A stretch of DNA of 64,000 bases from the NCBI GenBank assembly GCA_013695355.1, contig JACDAQ010000048.1, forward strand, positions 1-64,000, in the 5' to 3' direction. The first letter of the stretch is position 1. Each line of letters starts with the position of its first letter. Below are positions 19,370 through 28,656 of the stretch, one piece after another. The translations under genes and the position numbers were made by a program. The stretch is from Candidatus Protochlamydia sp. GTDB lineage: Bacteria > Chlamydiota > Chlamydiia > Chlamydiales > Parachlamydiaceae. Below the pieces are notes generated by a model, which saw only the letters and a program-made list of their open reading frames with translations, was not told the DNA's origin and ran no database searches.

Positions 19370-20035
19370 ATGGAAAAAATTACGCATATCGAGACTTCTT
19401 CCCCCGCTTACAAAATCAAGCATATTCCGTTGAAAAGAATTTTTGATATATTTTTTAGCATTCTTTTCCTTTGTCTCGGCCTGCCCCTCTTTCTTTGCAT
19501 CGCTCTTTTAATAGTGGCCACTTCCCCCGGCAAAGTGATTTATTCCCATGAAAGGATAGGACGAGGGGGCAAGCCTTTTCGCTGCTATAAATTTAGATCC
19601 ATGTACCGCGATGCTGACACTCGCTTAAAAGAATTGCTCCTCTTTAATCCCTGCCTAAGAAAGGAATGGGAATCTTCTTATAAATTAAAAAATGATCCCC
19701 GTATTACTCGTGTGGGATCCTTTTTACGCAAAACTTCGCTTGACGAACTTCCACAATTCTGGAATGTTTTAAAGGGGGATCTGAGCATTGTAGGACCAAG
19801 ACCAGTCATTAAAGCCGAAATGGAACAGCATCTGGGAATCAAGGCCTACAAAATATTATCCATCCGGCCAGGCTTAACCGGGCTCTGGCAAGTATCAGGA
19901 AGAAGCGATATCCAATGTTACGAAAAGCGGATTGAACTGGACGAGTACTATGTGGACAATCGCTCCATCGGCCTAGATTTAAAGCTCATTGTAAAAACGA
20001 TTCCGGTCATGCTATTTTCCAAAGGTGCCTATTAG
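19370..20035 (+). CDS. Undecaprenyl-phosphate sugar-1-phosphate transferase
   Basis: 221 residues, the short catalytic form of the WcaJ/WbaP/PglC superfamily, without the N-terminal multi-membrane region. One hydrophobic segment (about 24-51) preceded by the basic KR typical of the re-entrant helix is followed by YKFRSM (73-78), [37 protein letters not shown] and [14 protein letters not shown]. All the family signatures are present. It would start a lipid-linked oligosaccharide or exopolysaccharide on the inner membrane. No glycosyltransferase cluster is next to it, so the glycan made is unknown. It overlaps the next gene by 11 bases. Confidence 0.9.
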   Translation: MEKITHIETSSPAYKIKHIPLKRIFDIFFSILFLCLGLPLFLCIALLIVATSPGKVIYSHERIGRGGKPFRCYKFRSMYRDADTRLKELLLFNPCLRKEWESSYKLKNDPRITRVGSFLRKTSLDELPQFWNVLKGDLSIVGPRPVIKAEMEQHLGIKAYKILSIRPGLTGLWQVSGRSDIQCYEKRIELDEYYVDNRSIGLDLKLIVKTIPVMLFSKGAY

Positions 20036-20546
20036 CATACTACTATTTTGCTATACAATTGGCCTGATGCTTACTTTTTCAACCTGGCTACCTCAGCTCC
20101 CTTTCTTTTATTTTGCCCCTTTTTTAACCTACTTATTTTACCACTTTAAAAAAATCGAATGTTTATGGATGGCAGCCTTATGCGGCCTTTGCATTGATTT
20201 GCTTTCTTCCCAAATGGCGTTGGGATTTTATGCCCTTAATTATGTTTTGACAGTTGAGTTTCTCTACCCCTATAAAAAGCATTATTTCCCAGAGAGCCTT
20301 TCCACACTTGCCATTCTTTCATTTATGTTCGCAATTATTTCCACCTTACTTCAAGTTTTTCTTTTTTACTGTTTTGGACAAAGTATTATTTTGAGTTGGG
20401 AGTGGGTTAAAAATGATCTCATTCAGATGCCCCTTTGGGATGCTTTATATGCATTTTTATGTTTTGCATTACCTGCCACCTTCCTGCATGGACGGCGTGT
20501 TACCCGAAGATCAACGACACTATTAAAAAGAAATAATCAACCATGA
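20025..20546 (+). CDS. Membrane protein, MreD-like
   Basis: 173 residues with about five hydrophobic segments. The stretch GLCIDLLSSQMALGFYALN resembles the G-L-x-x-D-L-x-S-x-x-x-G-x-Y-A pattern of MreD, the inner-membrane rod-complex protein. Length and topology match. The start used overlaps the preceding gene, and translation is probably coupled; the stop overlaps rarA by four bases. MreD is otherwise too variable for a firm call, so an unrelated small membrane protein cannot be excluded. Confidence 0.5.
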   Translation: MPISILLFCYTIGLMLTFSTWLPQLPFFYFAPFLTYLFYHFKKIECLWMAALCGLCIDLLSSQMALGFYALNYVLTVEFLYPYKKHYFPESLSTLAILSFMFAIISTLLQVFLFYCFGQSIILSWEWVKNDLIQMPLWDALYAFLCFALPATFLHGRRVTRRSTTLLKRNNQP

Positions 20547-21820
20547 AAAAAAATCAACCCCTGGCCGAAGAGCTGCGACCTAAAACTTTATCCGAAGTAG
20601 TAGGGCAGGACCACCTTTTGGGTGATAATGGTTTGATCACACGTACTATTCAGCAGAAAACTCCCCTTTCCATCATTTTATGGGGGCCTCCAGGCTGCGG
20701 CAAAACCTCGATTGCCCGTTTATATGCAAAAGCTTTCGACATGCATTTTGTCTCCATGAGCGCTATCTTCAATGGCGTAGCGGATTTAAGGAAGATCGTT
20801 AAAGAGGCGCAAGAGCTAACCCTATTGCAAAAAGGGACGCTGTTATTTGTTGATGAGATTCACCGCTTTAATAAAGCCCAGCAGGACGCCTTCCTTCCCT
20901 ATGTGGAAAATGGGACAATTATTCTGGTCGGAGCCACAGCCGAAAACCCCTCCTTCTATTTAAATGGAGCCCTTCTTTCGCGCCTGCGGGTGCTTCCTCT
21001 CTATCCATTGGATCCTTCAAGCCTGGACCAGCTGCTTAAGCGCTATGAAGAGCGCTTTAAGCCTTTGCCGTTGACTGAAGAGGCCCGTGTACTGTTACTT
21101 TCCTGGTCTCAGGGAGATGGGCGGTACCTTTATAATTTGATCGAAAACTTAGGTCTAATTTCCGAGGAAATTCTAGATGTTGAAAGTCTGGGAAAGATTT
21201 TGCAGAAACGTTCCCCTTTATTTGATAAGGCTGGAGACCAGCATTATAATCTGATTTCGGCCTTGCATAAATCAGTTCGCGGATCAGATCCTGATGCTGC
21301 GCTTTATTGGTTTACAAGGATGCTCGAGGGAGGAGAAGAGCCTCTTTTTCTGGCGCGAAGATTGATCCGTATGGCAGTAGAAGATATCGGGCTCGGGGAC
21401 CCGGCGGCCCTTCCTCTGGCGATGGCTGCTAAAGATGCTTATCAAATGCTTGGCTCACCCGAAGGAGAGCTAGCCTTGGCTGAAGTCGTCATCTATCTTG
21501 CATTAGCCCCTAAAAGCAATTCTGTCTACAATGCTTATGCGATGGCCAGGCAGGCCGCCTCCCAAAGCACCCATTTGAATCCCCCTGCCATTATTTTGAA
21601 TGCGCCAACACCAACTATGAAAAAATTGGGATATGGAAAGGGGTATCAGTATGATCATGACATGCCTGAAGCTTTCTCCGGCCAGAATTATTTTCCCCCT
21701 AAGCTCGAAAGGGAGCAATACTACCGGCCGGTGGAAAGAGGCTTTGAAAGGGAGTTGCAAAAAAGGTTGGATTATTTTGAACGTTTACGCAAAAAGAAAA
21801 GTAATAAAACTTCAAAATAA
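20543..21820 (+). CDS. rarA: Replication-associated recombination ATPase RarA/MgsA
   Basis: 425 residues, a clamp-loader-like AAA+ ATPase acting at stalled forks. RPKTLSEVVGQDHLLG opens the AAA+ module, Walker A is GPPGCGKT (48-55), and Walker B with the family-specific DEIHRFNKAQQDAFLP follows (D104, E105), then sensor 1 GATAENPSF. The C-terminal part has the tetramerisation signatures LISALHKSVRGSDPDAALYW and RMAVEDIGLGDP. All expected elements are present at family length. It overlaps the MreD-like gene by four bases, ending the ugd-rarA cluster. Confidence 0.95.
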   Translation: MKKNQPLAEELRPKTLSEVVGQDHLLGDNGLITRTIQQKTPLSIILWGPPGCGKTSIARLYAKAFDMHFVSMSAIFNGVADLRKIVKEAQELTLLQKGTLLFVDEIHRFNKAQQDAFLPYVENGTIILVGATAENPSFYLNGALLSRLRVLPLYPLDPSSLDQLLKRYEERFKPLPLTEEARVLLLSWSQGDGRYLYNLIENLGLISEEILDVESLGKILQKRSPLFDKAGDQHYNLISALHKSVRGSDPDAALYWFTRMLEGGEEPLFLARRLIRMAVEDIGLGDPAALPLAMAAKDAYQMLGSPEGELALAEVVIYLALAPKSNSVYNAYAMARQAASQSTHLNPPAIILNAPTPTMKKLGYGKGYQYDHDMPEAFSGQNYFPPKLEREQYYRPVERGFERELQKRLDYFERLRKKKSNKTSK

Positions 21821-22590
21821 CATTAAGCATGTCAGGGATGCCTTCAAAATCATTAAGATTAAGTTTGATGCCATCTGATTCGCTCCATTGGTTTCTTGTT
21901 TTTACCATTCTTTTTATCAATTTAGAATTCATATATAAAAGAGACACATTTTCATTATATAATTCATTATTCCAGGGGATATTTATTTTTGCAGGCGAAT
22001 TACATAGCTCTAAAATCAAGGCTGATAATTTTTCGCATTTCTGCGCTGTTACTGGATCTAAAACAGATCCGCGAATTGAATAGAGCTCTAATTTTAATGT
22101 TTCAAGCTCTTCCTTATTTTTTTGAGCAATTAAAGATTTGATATTTTTTAATTTTAAAAGGGGATCGTCGAGATCTATTCTTGGCCGCTTGTTGTTATCT
22201 TCTACCTGAAAAGATGGGCGATTAATCTATTTGTTGAGGCAATATTAATATATACCTTACTAATTTTTCAATTGTGATTTTTAATAAATATTATATATTA
22301 AAAATGTTCCTTACCAAAAGATAGGGAGAGCTTTTAAAATTTTCGTCGTCAAAATTTTGCATCCTGAAACTCTTAAATGCTTACGTCCTGCAAGTCTGAG
22401 CCCCTGTTGGATTCTATCACGTTCAATTTTAAGAGAAGCATATTTTGAGGCATTATTTTCGAGCTTCATTATTTTAGGAATTGATTCATAAATTTTAAGG
22501 GCGCTTTTTTCTTCGAGTGATTTTGCACGATGATCAATAATACTATAATTTTTTGAAAATTTAGAATATAAAAAGGAATTTCTATATTCT
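21803..22590 (-). pseudogene. Decayed gene, unknown helical/BTB-like protein
   Basis: No intact gene lies between rarA and the exported protein at 22612. On the minus strand two interrupted frames can be read. About 22330-22590 gives YSIIDHRAKSLEEKSALKIY ... LRVSGCKILTTKILKALPIF. About 21803-22230 gives KNIKSLIAQKNKEELETLKL ... SDGIKLNLNDFEGIPDMLNV. The second part ends in a pattern (LNDFEG.....L..IL.F.Y) that resembles BTB/POZ-like proteins of amoeba symbionts, a weak resemblance. No common start joins them. Probably one gene eroded by indels. Confidence 0.35.
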
Positions 22591-22611
22591 AAATTTTAAT
22601 TTTCAAATCAC

Positions 22612-23139
22612 TTATTTATTTTGTTTAGGTAAAATTACCTGATATTCTTTAGTTGTGATCACTTCACAATCCGAGTATTGATGTCTTAGGGTAGGTTTAT
22701 CAAAATCATGAGCATTGTCAAGATCAATTTGATCATTTACGAATATTTCAACTCCTTCATTGTTAAATAATACTTGGGTTCCAAAGGATGAACCCTCTAA
22801 CGCGGTTAAAAGAAATCCATCTTTATATTGGCCAAAATGCCAAACAATATTATTATAATCGGAATCAACCTGCTGGATTTCTGGAACACATGGGGAGGTT
22901 GGCACACCTTTACCTGCCATTTGTTGGGAGGCGTGTGATTTCCCTTTTTTTTGCTTCTTATATTTGGGCTTGAATAGCTCGTTTAATAGCTCAAATTCAT
23001 TAGAATTTTCGTAAGTTTCAGAATCTAAGTGTATTCCATTACTCAATATTTGTTCGATTTGTTGATCTTGATCGGCTTGAGCAAGTACGTTTATGCAAAG
23101 AAGCATTAATATCATGCATGTTTTTGTTAGTATTTTCAT
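22612..23139 (-). CDS. Exported hypothetical protein
   Basis: 175 residues from the ATG that follows AGGAAATATT (longer upstream starts lack a ribosome site). Residues 1-22, MKILTKTCMILMLLCINVLA, form a clear signal peptide with a QAD cleavage region. The mature part has a basic KPKYKKQKKGK stretch and then a beta-rich domain (VWHFGQYKDGFLLTALEGSS, VLFNNEGVEIFVND). Two cysteines (in SPCVPE and SDCEV) could pair in the periplasm. The family is not recognised. Confidence 0.6.
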   Translation of the reverse strand: MKILTKTCMILMLLCINVLAQADQDQQIEQILSNGIHLDSETYENSNEFELLNELFKPKYKKQKKGKSHASQQMAGKGVPTSPCVPEIQQVDSDYNNIVWHFGQYKDGFLLTALEGSSFGTQVLFNNEGVEIFVNDQIDLDNAHDFDKPTLRHQYSDCEVITTKEYQVILPKQNK

Positions 23140-23345
23140 TAATATTTCCTTTTGTTTAGTTACACTATTTATTACTTGCATGGATTTTAAAAACAAATGA
23201 TATTTCACGCAATAGGAAAGAGTAAAAATAAATTAGTAAATTTTTTTATAAGGAAAAAGCCCATTGTAAAATTAAAATTAAAATATTTTTTACTTTTTTT
23301 TAGGAGCCTACATCTATAAAGCCTTAAACGCTTAAATATTTCACT

Positions 23346-23391
23346 TAAAACCTATTCATAATCCTTGGTTGGAATTTGAATAGGTTTTTAG
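23346..23391. terminator. Bidirectional hairpin terminator
   Basis: AAAACCTATTCA ... TGAATAGGTTTTTA, a long stem with A and T runs at both ends, lies just downstream of the Ulp1-like gene (minus strand) and could also stop plus-strand readthrough. Confidence 0.6.
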
Positions 23392-23399
23392 GCCACAAA

Positions 23400-24572
23400 T
23401 TATTTTTTGGTTGTTTGGTTGAGCGTTGTCAATAATTCTTCATAAGAAATGCGTTTAAATTGATAGGAACTCCCTGAGCTCAATCGATTGAATAGGGCGA
23501 CCATTTTGTCAGGGTCATCAATCGAATCTTCGTTAAATCCCTCTTCAGATAAAATATTGCACTGTTGAATAGGTAGGCTTTGATCTTCGAAGGGAAGAAT
23601 TTGGCGGCTACCGTAAACTAGATTAGGATAGGTTAGAACCCTTGATCTAAGCTGACTGATCAAATTAATAATTTCAAAGTCAATTTTATGAAATATGCCT
23701 TCTCTTGGATTATTGTATAGAACACTTCTTTTAGTATTAATGATGTCTAAACCATAGGATAAAAGAGTTCTCGCAACCAAATCTGCCCGTATGATTTCAT
23801 CATCAGACTCTCTGCATAATGGATAGGCACTAAAAGATTTTAAATTTCTAAGCTGGTGGCAATCTTTTAAAAGCAGTGCCGTAAATAAGGCATAATATCC
23901 ACAGCCTGCAGACATTTTATCACCTTGATGCAGTAGATGCAGGATAATAGGCTTCTCTTCTGCTAAATAAATAGAATCGGGTAAAAAAGATTTAATGAAA
24001 TTGATTACCTTGTCATTATAACGTTTATCATAAGAAAGATCTTCTGGTGATAAAGAATCGTAAAATCTTAAAGCGGCTTTTTTTTGCTCGAGTGCAATAG
24101 TAACTAGTGAAGCATGACCATTATAGCACAGCGGTATGTTGATGTGCGTAAAACCCTTTTTAACAACCTTTTCAATGTTATTTGCAGTGAAAGTTGTAGT
24201 AATTTCCTGATCCAGAGTATTAAATATTCTCATGGAATAAAAATTTTCTTCAATGCATCCCTCTATGCAATAGGGTAAATTAAAAACAACTCCCTCGCTC
24301 CCAATATCCCTCATTGCCCTGGACATCAATTTAGTTGAGCTGGAACCATAACCAATCCCTCCAATAAAAATGTTCGAAAGGTCAATTTTTATATTTGAAA
24401 GATCTACACATGCCTGATTATTTAATGTAATAAAATAGTTATTGGGAAAACAAAAAGCATGATGATTTTTCTGTGTGATCGCATTTTGATCTAGCTGTAA
24501 ATCTTCCCTTATAGCTCTTGCGTATCGATTTTCTATTAAATTACATAATGAATTGCAGCAATTATTGATCAT
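23400..24572 (-). CDS. Ulp1/C48-like (clan CE) cysteine protease, putative effector
   Basis: 390 residues without signal peptide or membrane segment. The middle shows the clan CE order: a strand ending in NGHASLVTIAL (His153), a strand with RFYDSLSPED (Asp172), a glutamine in LLHQGD (Gln216) and the nucleophile in SAGCGYYALF (Cys224). Spacing and the YDSL phrase are those of Ulp1/SENP-type proteases that remove ubiquitin-like modifiers, and of chlamydial deubiquitinases. A host ubiquitin, NEDD8 or SUMO target is inferred. A strong ribosome site (AAGGAACTAATATG) fixes the start. The N-terminal 130 residues are of unknown fold and may direct secretion or localisation. Confidence 0.65.
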   Translation of the reverse strand: MINNCCNSLCNLIENRYARAIREDLQLDQNAITQKNHHAFCFPNNYFITLNNQACVDLSNIKIDLSNIFIGGIGYGSSSTKLMSRAMRDIGSEGVVFNLPYCIEGCIEENFYSMRIFNTLDQEITTTFTANNIEKVVKKGFTHINIPLCYNGHASLVTIALEQKKAALRFYDSLSPEDLSYDKRYNDKVINFIKSFLPDSIYLAEEKPIILHLLHQGDKMSAGCGYYALFTALLLKDCHQLRNLKSFSAYPLCRESDDEIIRADLVARTLLSYGLDIINTKRSVLYNNPREGIFHKIDFEIINLISQLRSRVLTYPNLVYGSRQILPFEDQSLPIQQCNILSEEGFNEDSIDDPDKMVALFNRLSSGSSYQFKRISYEELLTTLNQTTKK

Positions 24573-24693
24573 ATTAGTTCCTTAAATAATTCAGTCAACA
24601 AAATAAATATTAGTTTATTATAATTAAATTGATGATCGTTGAATTGTAATTATATTTTAATTAAATGTAAATATAATATATAAAATTGGAAAA

Positions 24694-24723
24694 GATCTGC
24701 GAAGAATCGCAGATCTTTAATAG
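24694..24723 (-). terminator. Hairpin terminator
   Basis: AAGATCTGCG AAGAAT CGCAGATCTT, a ten-base-pair perfect stem, ends 12 bases past the stop of the exported gene at 24735. Read on the minus strand it is followed by TTTT, consistent with intrinsic termination. Confidence 0.7.
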
Positions 24724-24734
24724 ACAATTTGACC

Positions 24735-25232
24735 TTATTTTTTCAAAGGATCGGAGTGGGGCCGCTTCTTAGACTGCTCTCTTTTGATGCAGTCGACAAA
24801 AAGCTTGCTTTTGGCTTGCTGCATTTCATCTAAAAGAGTTTGGATTTGATCTTCATTCGTAATCCCATGGTCATTCATTGTACGGGCAAACACTTCGTAA
24901 AGAGTTTCACGGTAAATTTTTATTGCCGTATCCCGCTGGCTAAAATCTTTAAACGGGTTTGGCTCTAATAAAGCAGCTTTTTCTGCCACCCGCTTTTCCA
25001 ATTCCTGCCCCTTTTGGGCAAGGTCTTGTGATATGGCCTCTGCCTGATCATCCTTAACATTGGTTTTGATCAATATTGATTTCACCAAAGGCTGTGGAAA
25101 ATAGGTCATCAGCTCCTGCTTAGTGCACATGGATGGAATATCATCGGAGTCTGCTTTTTCTTCCGCTACCAATTTTCCAAAAGAGCTCAACGCTAAAAGG
25201 GTACAGCAAGCATAGGAGAGTATGTGTCTCAT
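24735..25232 (-). CDS. Exported hypothetical protein, helical
   Basis: 165 residues with a signal peptide (about 1-23, MRHILSYACCTLLALSSFG, then VAEE). The mature part is charged and mostly helical, with EAISQDLAQKGQELEKRVAE suggesting a coiled coil, and ends in a Lys-rich tail. Two cysteines remain in the mature chain (SMCTKQ and VDCIK). AAAGGATTGAATT precedes the ATG. The family is not recognised. It reads away from folD. Confidence 0.6.
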   Translation of the reverse strand: MRHILSYACCTLLALSSFGKLVAEEKADSDDIPSMCTKQELMTYFPQPLVKSILIKTNVKDDQAEAISQDLAQKGQELEKRVAEKAALLEPNPFKDFSQRDTAIKIYRETLYEVFARTMNDHGITNEDQIQTLLDEMQQAKSKLFVDCIKREQSKKRPHSDPLKK

Positions 25233-25485
25233 AATTCAATCCTTTTGAATTTAAAAAATAGCCCACTCTGTGCAAAATTATTGAACAGGGTTCTTAGACC
25301 ATAAACAGTGCAAATTGTCTCCCTGGTCCTTAATCCTCATCTTCTGTTTTTTTCAATAAAATAACTATGAAAAATTGCATTTTTTTCTATTTTTATACAC
25401 TGTATTTGCAATATTCTAGATACAGCCGTTGCACCATACGGCTTGAAAGATTATACTTATTAGATGGAAATAGTAAAGGAACCAC

Positions 25486-26370
25486 ATGATCATCGATGGA
25501 AAAATGGTTGCAGATGCAATTCAACAAGAACTAAAAGAAAAAATTAGTCTATCAACCGCCCGCGCGCCCTGCCTGGCTGTTGTGATTGTCGGCGAACATC
25601 CCCCTTCCCGTATTTATGTCAAACGCAAAACTGAAGCTTGCGAAAATATTGGGATGCGCTCATTAAAAAAGGAGCTTTCAGCCGAAATTTCAGAGTCTGA
25701 ATTACTTTTAGAAATCGATCGATTGAATGTAGATCCCTCTGTGGATGCTATTTTAGTTCAGCTTCCATTGCCTGCACATATCAATCCTAATCGCATTACC
25801 TACCATATCGACCCTAAAAAAGATGTAGATGGGTTCCACCCCTATAATGTTGGCAAAATGTTGATCGGGGAGCTGGACGGCTTCCTTCCCTGCACGCCTT
25901 ATGGAATTAAGGTATTGTTGGAAAGGTATGGCATCGATATTTCAGGCAAGCATGCTCTCGTGATTGGCAGGAGTAATATCGTAGGCAAGCCAATGGCCGC
26001 CCTGCTGATGCAGTCGACGCCGGGAGGCAATGCCACCGTAACGGTGGCCCACCGTCTAACAACTAATCTTAAAACTCTTTCTTTGCTTGCCGATCTTATC
26101 ATCGTGGCCATTGGACAACCAAAATTCATTACTGCCGATATGGTCAAAGAGGGCGCTATCATTATAGATGTCGGGATCAATAAAGTAGCCGACCCTTCCA
26201 AAAAAACAGGTTATGCTATTGTAGGAGACGTAGACTTTGAAAACGTGGCCCCTAAATGTGCTTACATTACACCGGTGCCTGGAGGCGTAGGGCCTATGAC
26301 CATTGCAATGCTTCTGAACAACACATGGCACAGTTACAAAAAAAAATTTAGAATTGAGCAAGCGTCATAA
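25486..26370 (+). CDS. folD: Methylenetetrahydrofolate dehydrogenase / cyclohydrolase
   Basis: 294 residues, the standard bifunctional enzyme interconverting 5,10-methylene-, 5,10-methenyl- and 10-formyl-tetrahydrofolate with NADP. It shows the catalytic Tyr-Lys pair (RIYVKRKTEACE), VQLPLPAHIN, DPKKDVDGFHPYN, PCTPYG, the nucleotide-binding VIGRSNIVGKPMA, and the C-terminal PVPGGVGPMTIAML. AAAGGAACCAC precedes the ATG. The 250-base leader contains an AGCCGT/ACGGCT hairpin (25423-25442) and a possible -35/-10 (TTGCAT ... TATACA). Confidence 0.95.
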   Translation: MIIDGKMVADAIQQELKEKISLSTARAPCLAVVIVGEHPPSRIYVKRKTEACENIGMRSLKKELSAEISESELLLEIDRLNVDPSVDAILVQLPLPAHINPNRITYHIDPKKDVDGFHPYNVGKMLIGELDGFLPCTPYGIKVLLERYGIDISGKHALVIGRSNIVGKPMAALLMQSTPGGNATVTVAHRLTTNLKTLSLLADLIIVAIGQPKFITADMVKEGAIIIDVGINKVADPSKKTGYAIVGDVDFENVAPKCAYITPVPGGVGPMTIAMLLNNTWHSYKKKFRIEQAS

Positions 26371-26458
26371 TGGTGAGCGAATTGCATTTTACTCATATTT
26401 GCTCCCGCATGGGCTTAGCTGATCATTGCCAATCGGGCTTTCCCCTTATTATAAATGT

Positions 26459-26486
26459 GGATCGAAGATTTTGAACAGGTTCTAAG
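26459..26486. repeat. IS-end-like scar (single arm)
   Basis: GATCGAAGATTTTGAACAGGTTCTAAG is the reverse complement of the left arm of the palindromes at 26982 and 35106. Together with the 26982 copy it brackets the small gene at 26495 in inverted orientation. Confidence 0.6.
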
Positions 26487-26494
26487 GTGTCTTG

Positions 26495-26761
26495 TTACTT
26501 CTTACTGCTTATCTGCTGAAGCAAACTGCCATATCCCATCAAAAATTGCTTTTTAAATTGATCTTCATTCCTTAGGATGTGCGAACGCAAGGTTCTCGAA
26601 TAAACCTCAAATGGCTCAAGCTCCGTTTGAAAGCTATCACTCATACTCTCCAAAACAAGATTTGCCATTTCTTCCGCACTTTCCTGATCTTCCTTTCCAA
26701 TATTCTCTGAAGACTTTTTCAGGAATTCCTTTTTTTTATTTGGTTCGGGATCTTTATCCAT
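26495..26761 (-). CDS. Small hypothetical protein, acidic helical
   Basis: 88 residues, no signal peptide, strongly charged, starting MDKDPEPNKKKEFLKK and predicted helical. AAGGAAAGAAAATG is a good ribosome site. Segment MSDSFQTELEPFEVYSRTLR ends in a loose resemblance to the C-terminal half of the exported protein at 24735 (both have an FxxYxRTL-type phrase and an EDQ... helix), which may hint at shared ancestry. It is bracketed by two IS-end-like repeats. Confidence 0.5.
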   Translation of the reverse strand: MDKDPEPNKKKEFLKKSSENIGKEDQESAEEMANLVLESMSDSFQTELEPFEVYSRTLRSHILRNEDQFKKQFLMGYGSLLQQISSKK

Positions 26762-26981
26762 TTTCTTTCCTTTGTAAAGTTTTACTTCTCAGTTTGTAGG
26801 GCAACATTTTTATTTTTAATAAAAAAACAACTTTATTTAACAATTGATTAAAATCATCAAAGTTAATATTATGGGAGAAGATATTTTTTATTTCGTTCTC
26901 CAATTGAACATTTTGCTACTTCACCGCTGAAAAATACGCAGAGGGTCTCTACAAATTACCCAATATAACCTTGTAGGTCCT

Positions 26982-27016
26982 CTTAGAACCTGTTCAATAT
27001 CTTCGATCAGGTTCTT
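26982..27016. repeat. Palindromic scar element
   Basis: CTTAGAACCTGTTCAATATC followed by TTCGATCAGGTTCTT. The outer arms AGAACCTG/CAGGTTCT pair. It is the same element as at 35106 and, more degenerate, at 256. Confidence 0.75.
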
Positions 27017-27052
27017 GAAAGGTTTCGTAATTATTTATTAAAGTAGGTTAAA

Positions 27053-28426
27053 ATGAACACGCTCACCATGCCTCGTAAGACGAGAATTGTTTTAACTGAT
27101 TACCCTTACCGCCGGGATATCGAAAATCGGCTTTTACTCTCCCACTTGAGTGTTGTTGAAGTCGATTTATTATGCGAGATCCTCCACTGCTCCCTTAATA
27201 TTTCCATTGAACAGTTAGCTGATAGCCTGGACATTGATCTAGCTGAACTTCTGCCAGCCCTCGACAAACTGGCCCCCATGAAACTTTTCAAAAGGCTTCA
27301 TCATACCCTGATTGTTGATAAAGAGATGCGAAAATATTATGAAATTCAAATGGAAAAATTTGATGAGGATTTTGAACCTGATCTTGAATTTCTTCAAAGC
27401 CTGCTTAATAAAGTACCTATTCATGTTCTTCCTCTTTGGTATGCAATTCCCCGCCACTCAGACAATATATTTGCTTCTATCATCGAAAATTATTTTTTAA
27501 CACCAAAAATCTTCCGCCAATATTTAAATGAATTAGAATTTGATGATCCCCTTTTGTCCAATATAATGGATGACGTCTATCAAGCGCCAGGCTTTAAAAT
27601 GAGGGCGCAGACGTTAATTGATAAATATCATTTAAGCCGTGAAGCATTTGAAGAAGCCCTTCTTATGCTGGAATATCATTTTGTTTGCTGTTTAAGCTAT
27701 ACAAAAATCGGGAATCATTGGGAAGAAACAGTAACCCCCTTTTACGAACTGCATCAATTTATGCTTTTTGAGGACCTTAACAAACCTCAGCCTATTCCCT
27801 ATACAAGCTCCATAGCCCACTCCTGTTCTGAAGAATTTGGTTTTATAAAGGAAATGGAAGCTGTGATTATAGCCTGTCAATCTACCCTACGGGAAAAAAA
27901 AGAATTTAAACCTCTTTTTCTTACCATCCAGGAAGAATATGCCCATCTTTTCGAGAAGTTGATTCAGATAGGTTATATCGCAGAAGATCACACTCAAAAA
28001 AAATATTCAGCGACCGAAAAAGGGCTTTTGTGGATAAAAAAAGCTATTCCTGAGCGGGTAAATGAACTGACTTTTCATTGGCTGATCACCCCCTCTCCTG
28101 CGGTGGATTCTCCCCACCTTTGGAATGCTCGTAATTTACGCTTAATTGAAAAATATTTAAAACGCCTTAAAACCAATGAGTGGGTTTACCTGGAAGACTT
28201 TTTAAAGGGATTTATCGCTCCTCTTGGTAACAGGGAAGCTGTCATGTTAAAGAACAAAGGCAAAAAATGGAAGTATGCCTTGCCTGTCTATCAACCTGAA
28301 GAGCTGGCTTATGTACGTGTAGTTATCACTGAACGACTATATGAACTCGGAATTGTATTGACAGGACAACATAATGACAAAGTTTGTTTTTGCGTCACTT
28401 CATTTGGCCATCAATTTATCCATTAG
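27053..28426 (+). CDS. Conserved chlamydial-type winged-helix protein
   Basis: 457 soluble residues, helix-rich. The N-terminal third has a helix-turn-helix-like pattern (LSVVEVDLLCEILHCSLNIS, EQLADSLDIDLAELLPALDKL), and further alternating helical repeats follow. There are no catalytic motifs. It lies just upstream of dnaN in the same orientation, but separated by a 230-base gap holding a dnaN promoter. Function is unknown; a nucleic-acid-binding or scaffold role is only a guess from the winged-helix-like segments. Confidence 0.5.
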   Translation: MNTLTMPRKTRIVLTDYPYRRDIENRLLLSHLSVVEVDLLCEILHCSLNISIEQLADSLDIDLAELLPALDKLAPMKLFKRLHHTLIVDKEMRKYYEIQMEKFDEDFEPDLEFLQSLLNKVPIHVLPLWYAIPRHSDNIFASIIENYFLTPKIFRQYLNELEFDDPLLSNIMDDVYQAPGFKMRAQTLIDKYHLSREAFEEALLMLEYHFVCCLSYTKIGNHWEETVTPFYELHQFMLFEDLNKPQPIPYTSSIAHSCSEEFGFIKEMEAVIIACQSTLREKKEFKPLFLTIQEEYAHLFEKLIQIGYIAEDHTQKKYSATEKGLLWIKKAIPERVNELTFHWLITPSPAVDSPHLWNARNLRLIEKYLKRLKTNEWVYLEDFLKGFIAPLGNREAVMLKNKGKKWKYALPVYQPEELAYVRVVITERLYELGIVLTGQHNDKVCFCVTSFGHQFIH

Positions 28427-28517
28427 TATTTAATACATAGGTATCGATTTCAAGAGATCAACATGAGATATCAAGTTGTAAAGGAAATTTGACCTGGTTT
28501 TTCTTCTACTTTTAACC

Positions 28518-28546
28518 TTGACAGAGAGCCTGAATCGCGCTATCTT
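28518..28546 (+). promoter_or_regulatory. Sigma70/66-type promoter for dnaN
   Basis: TTGACA, 17 bases, TATCTT. This leaves a leader of about 105 bases before the dnaN ATG. It is the best promoter match in the gap. Confidence 0.65.
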
Positions 28547-28656
28547 TTTATACCCAAGTGAGCTCAAAAATTGGATTTAACGCAGCCTAAAATTCCAAGT
28601 TTTGAATTCACTTTGTTATAATTCCAAAAATATAATTTTCAAGGTCTCGGAGTTTT

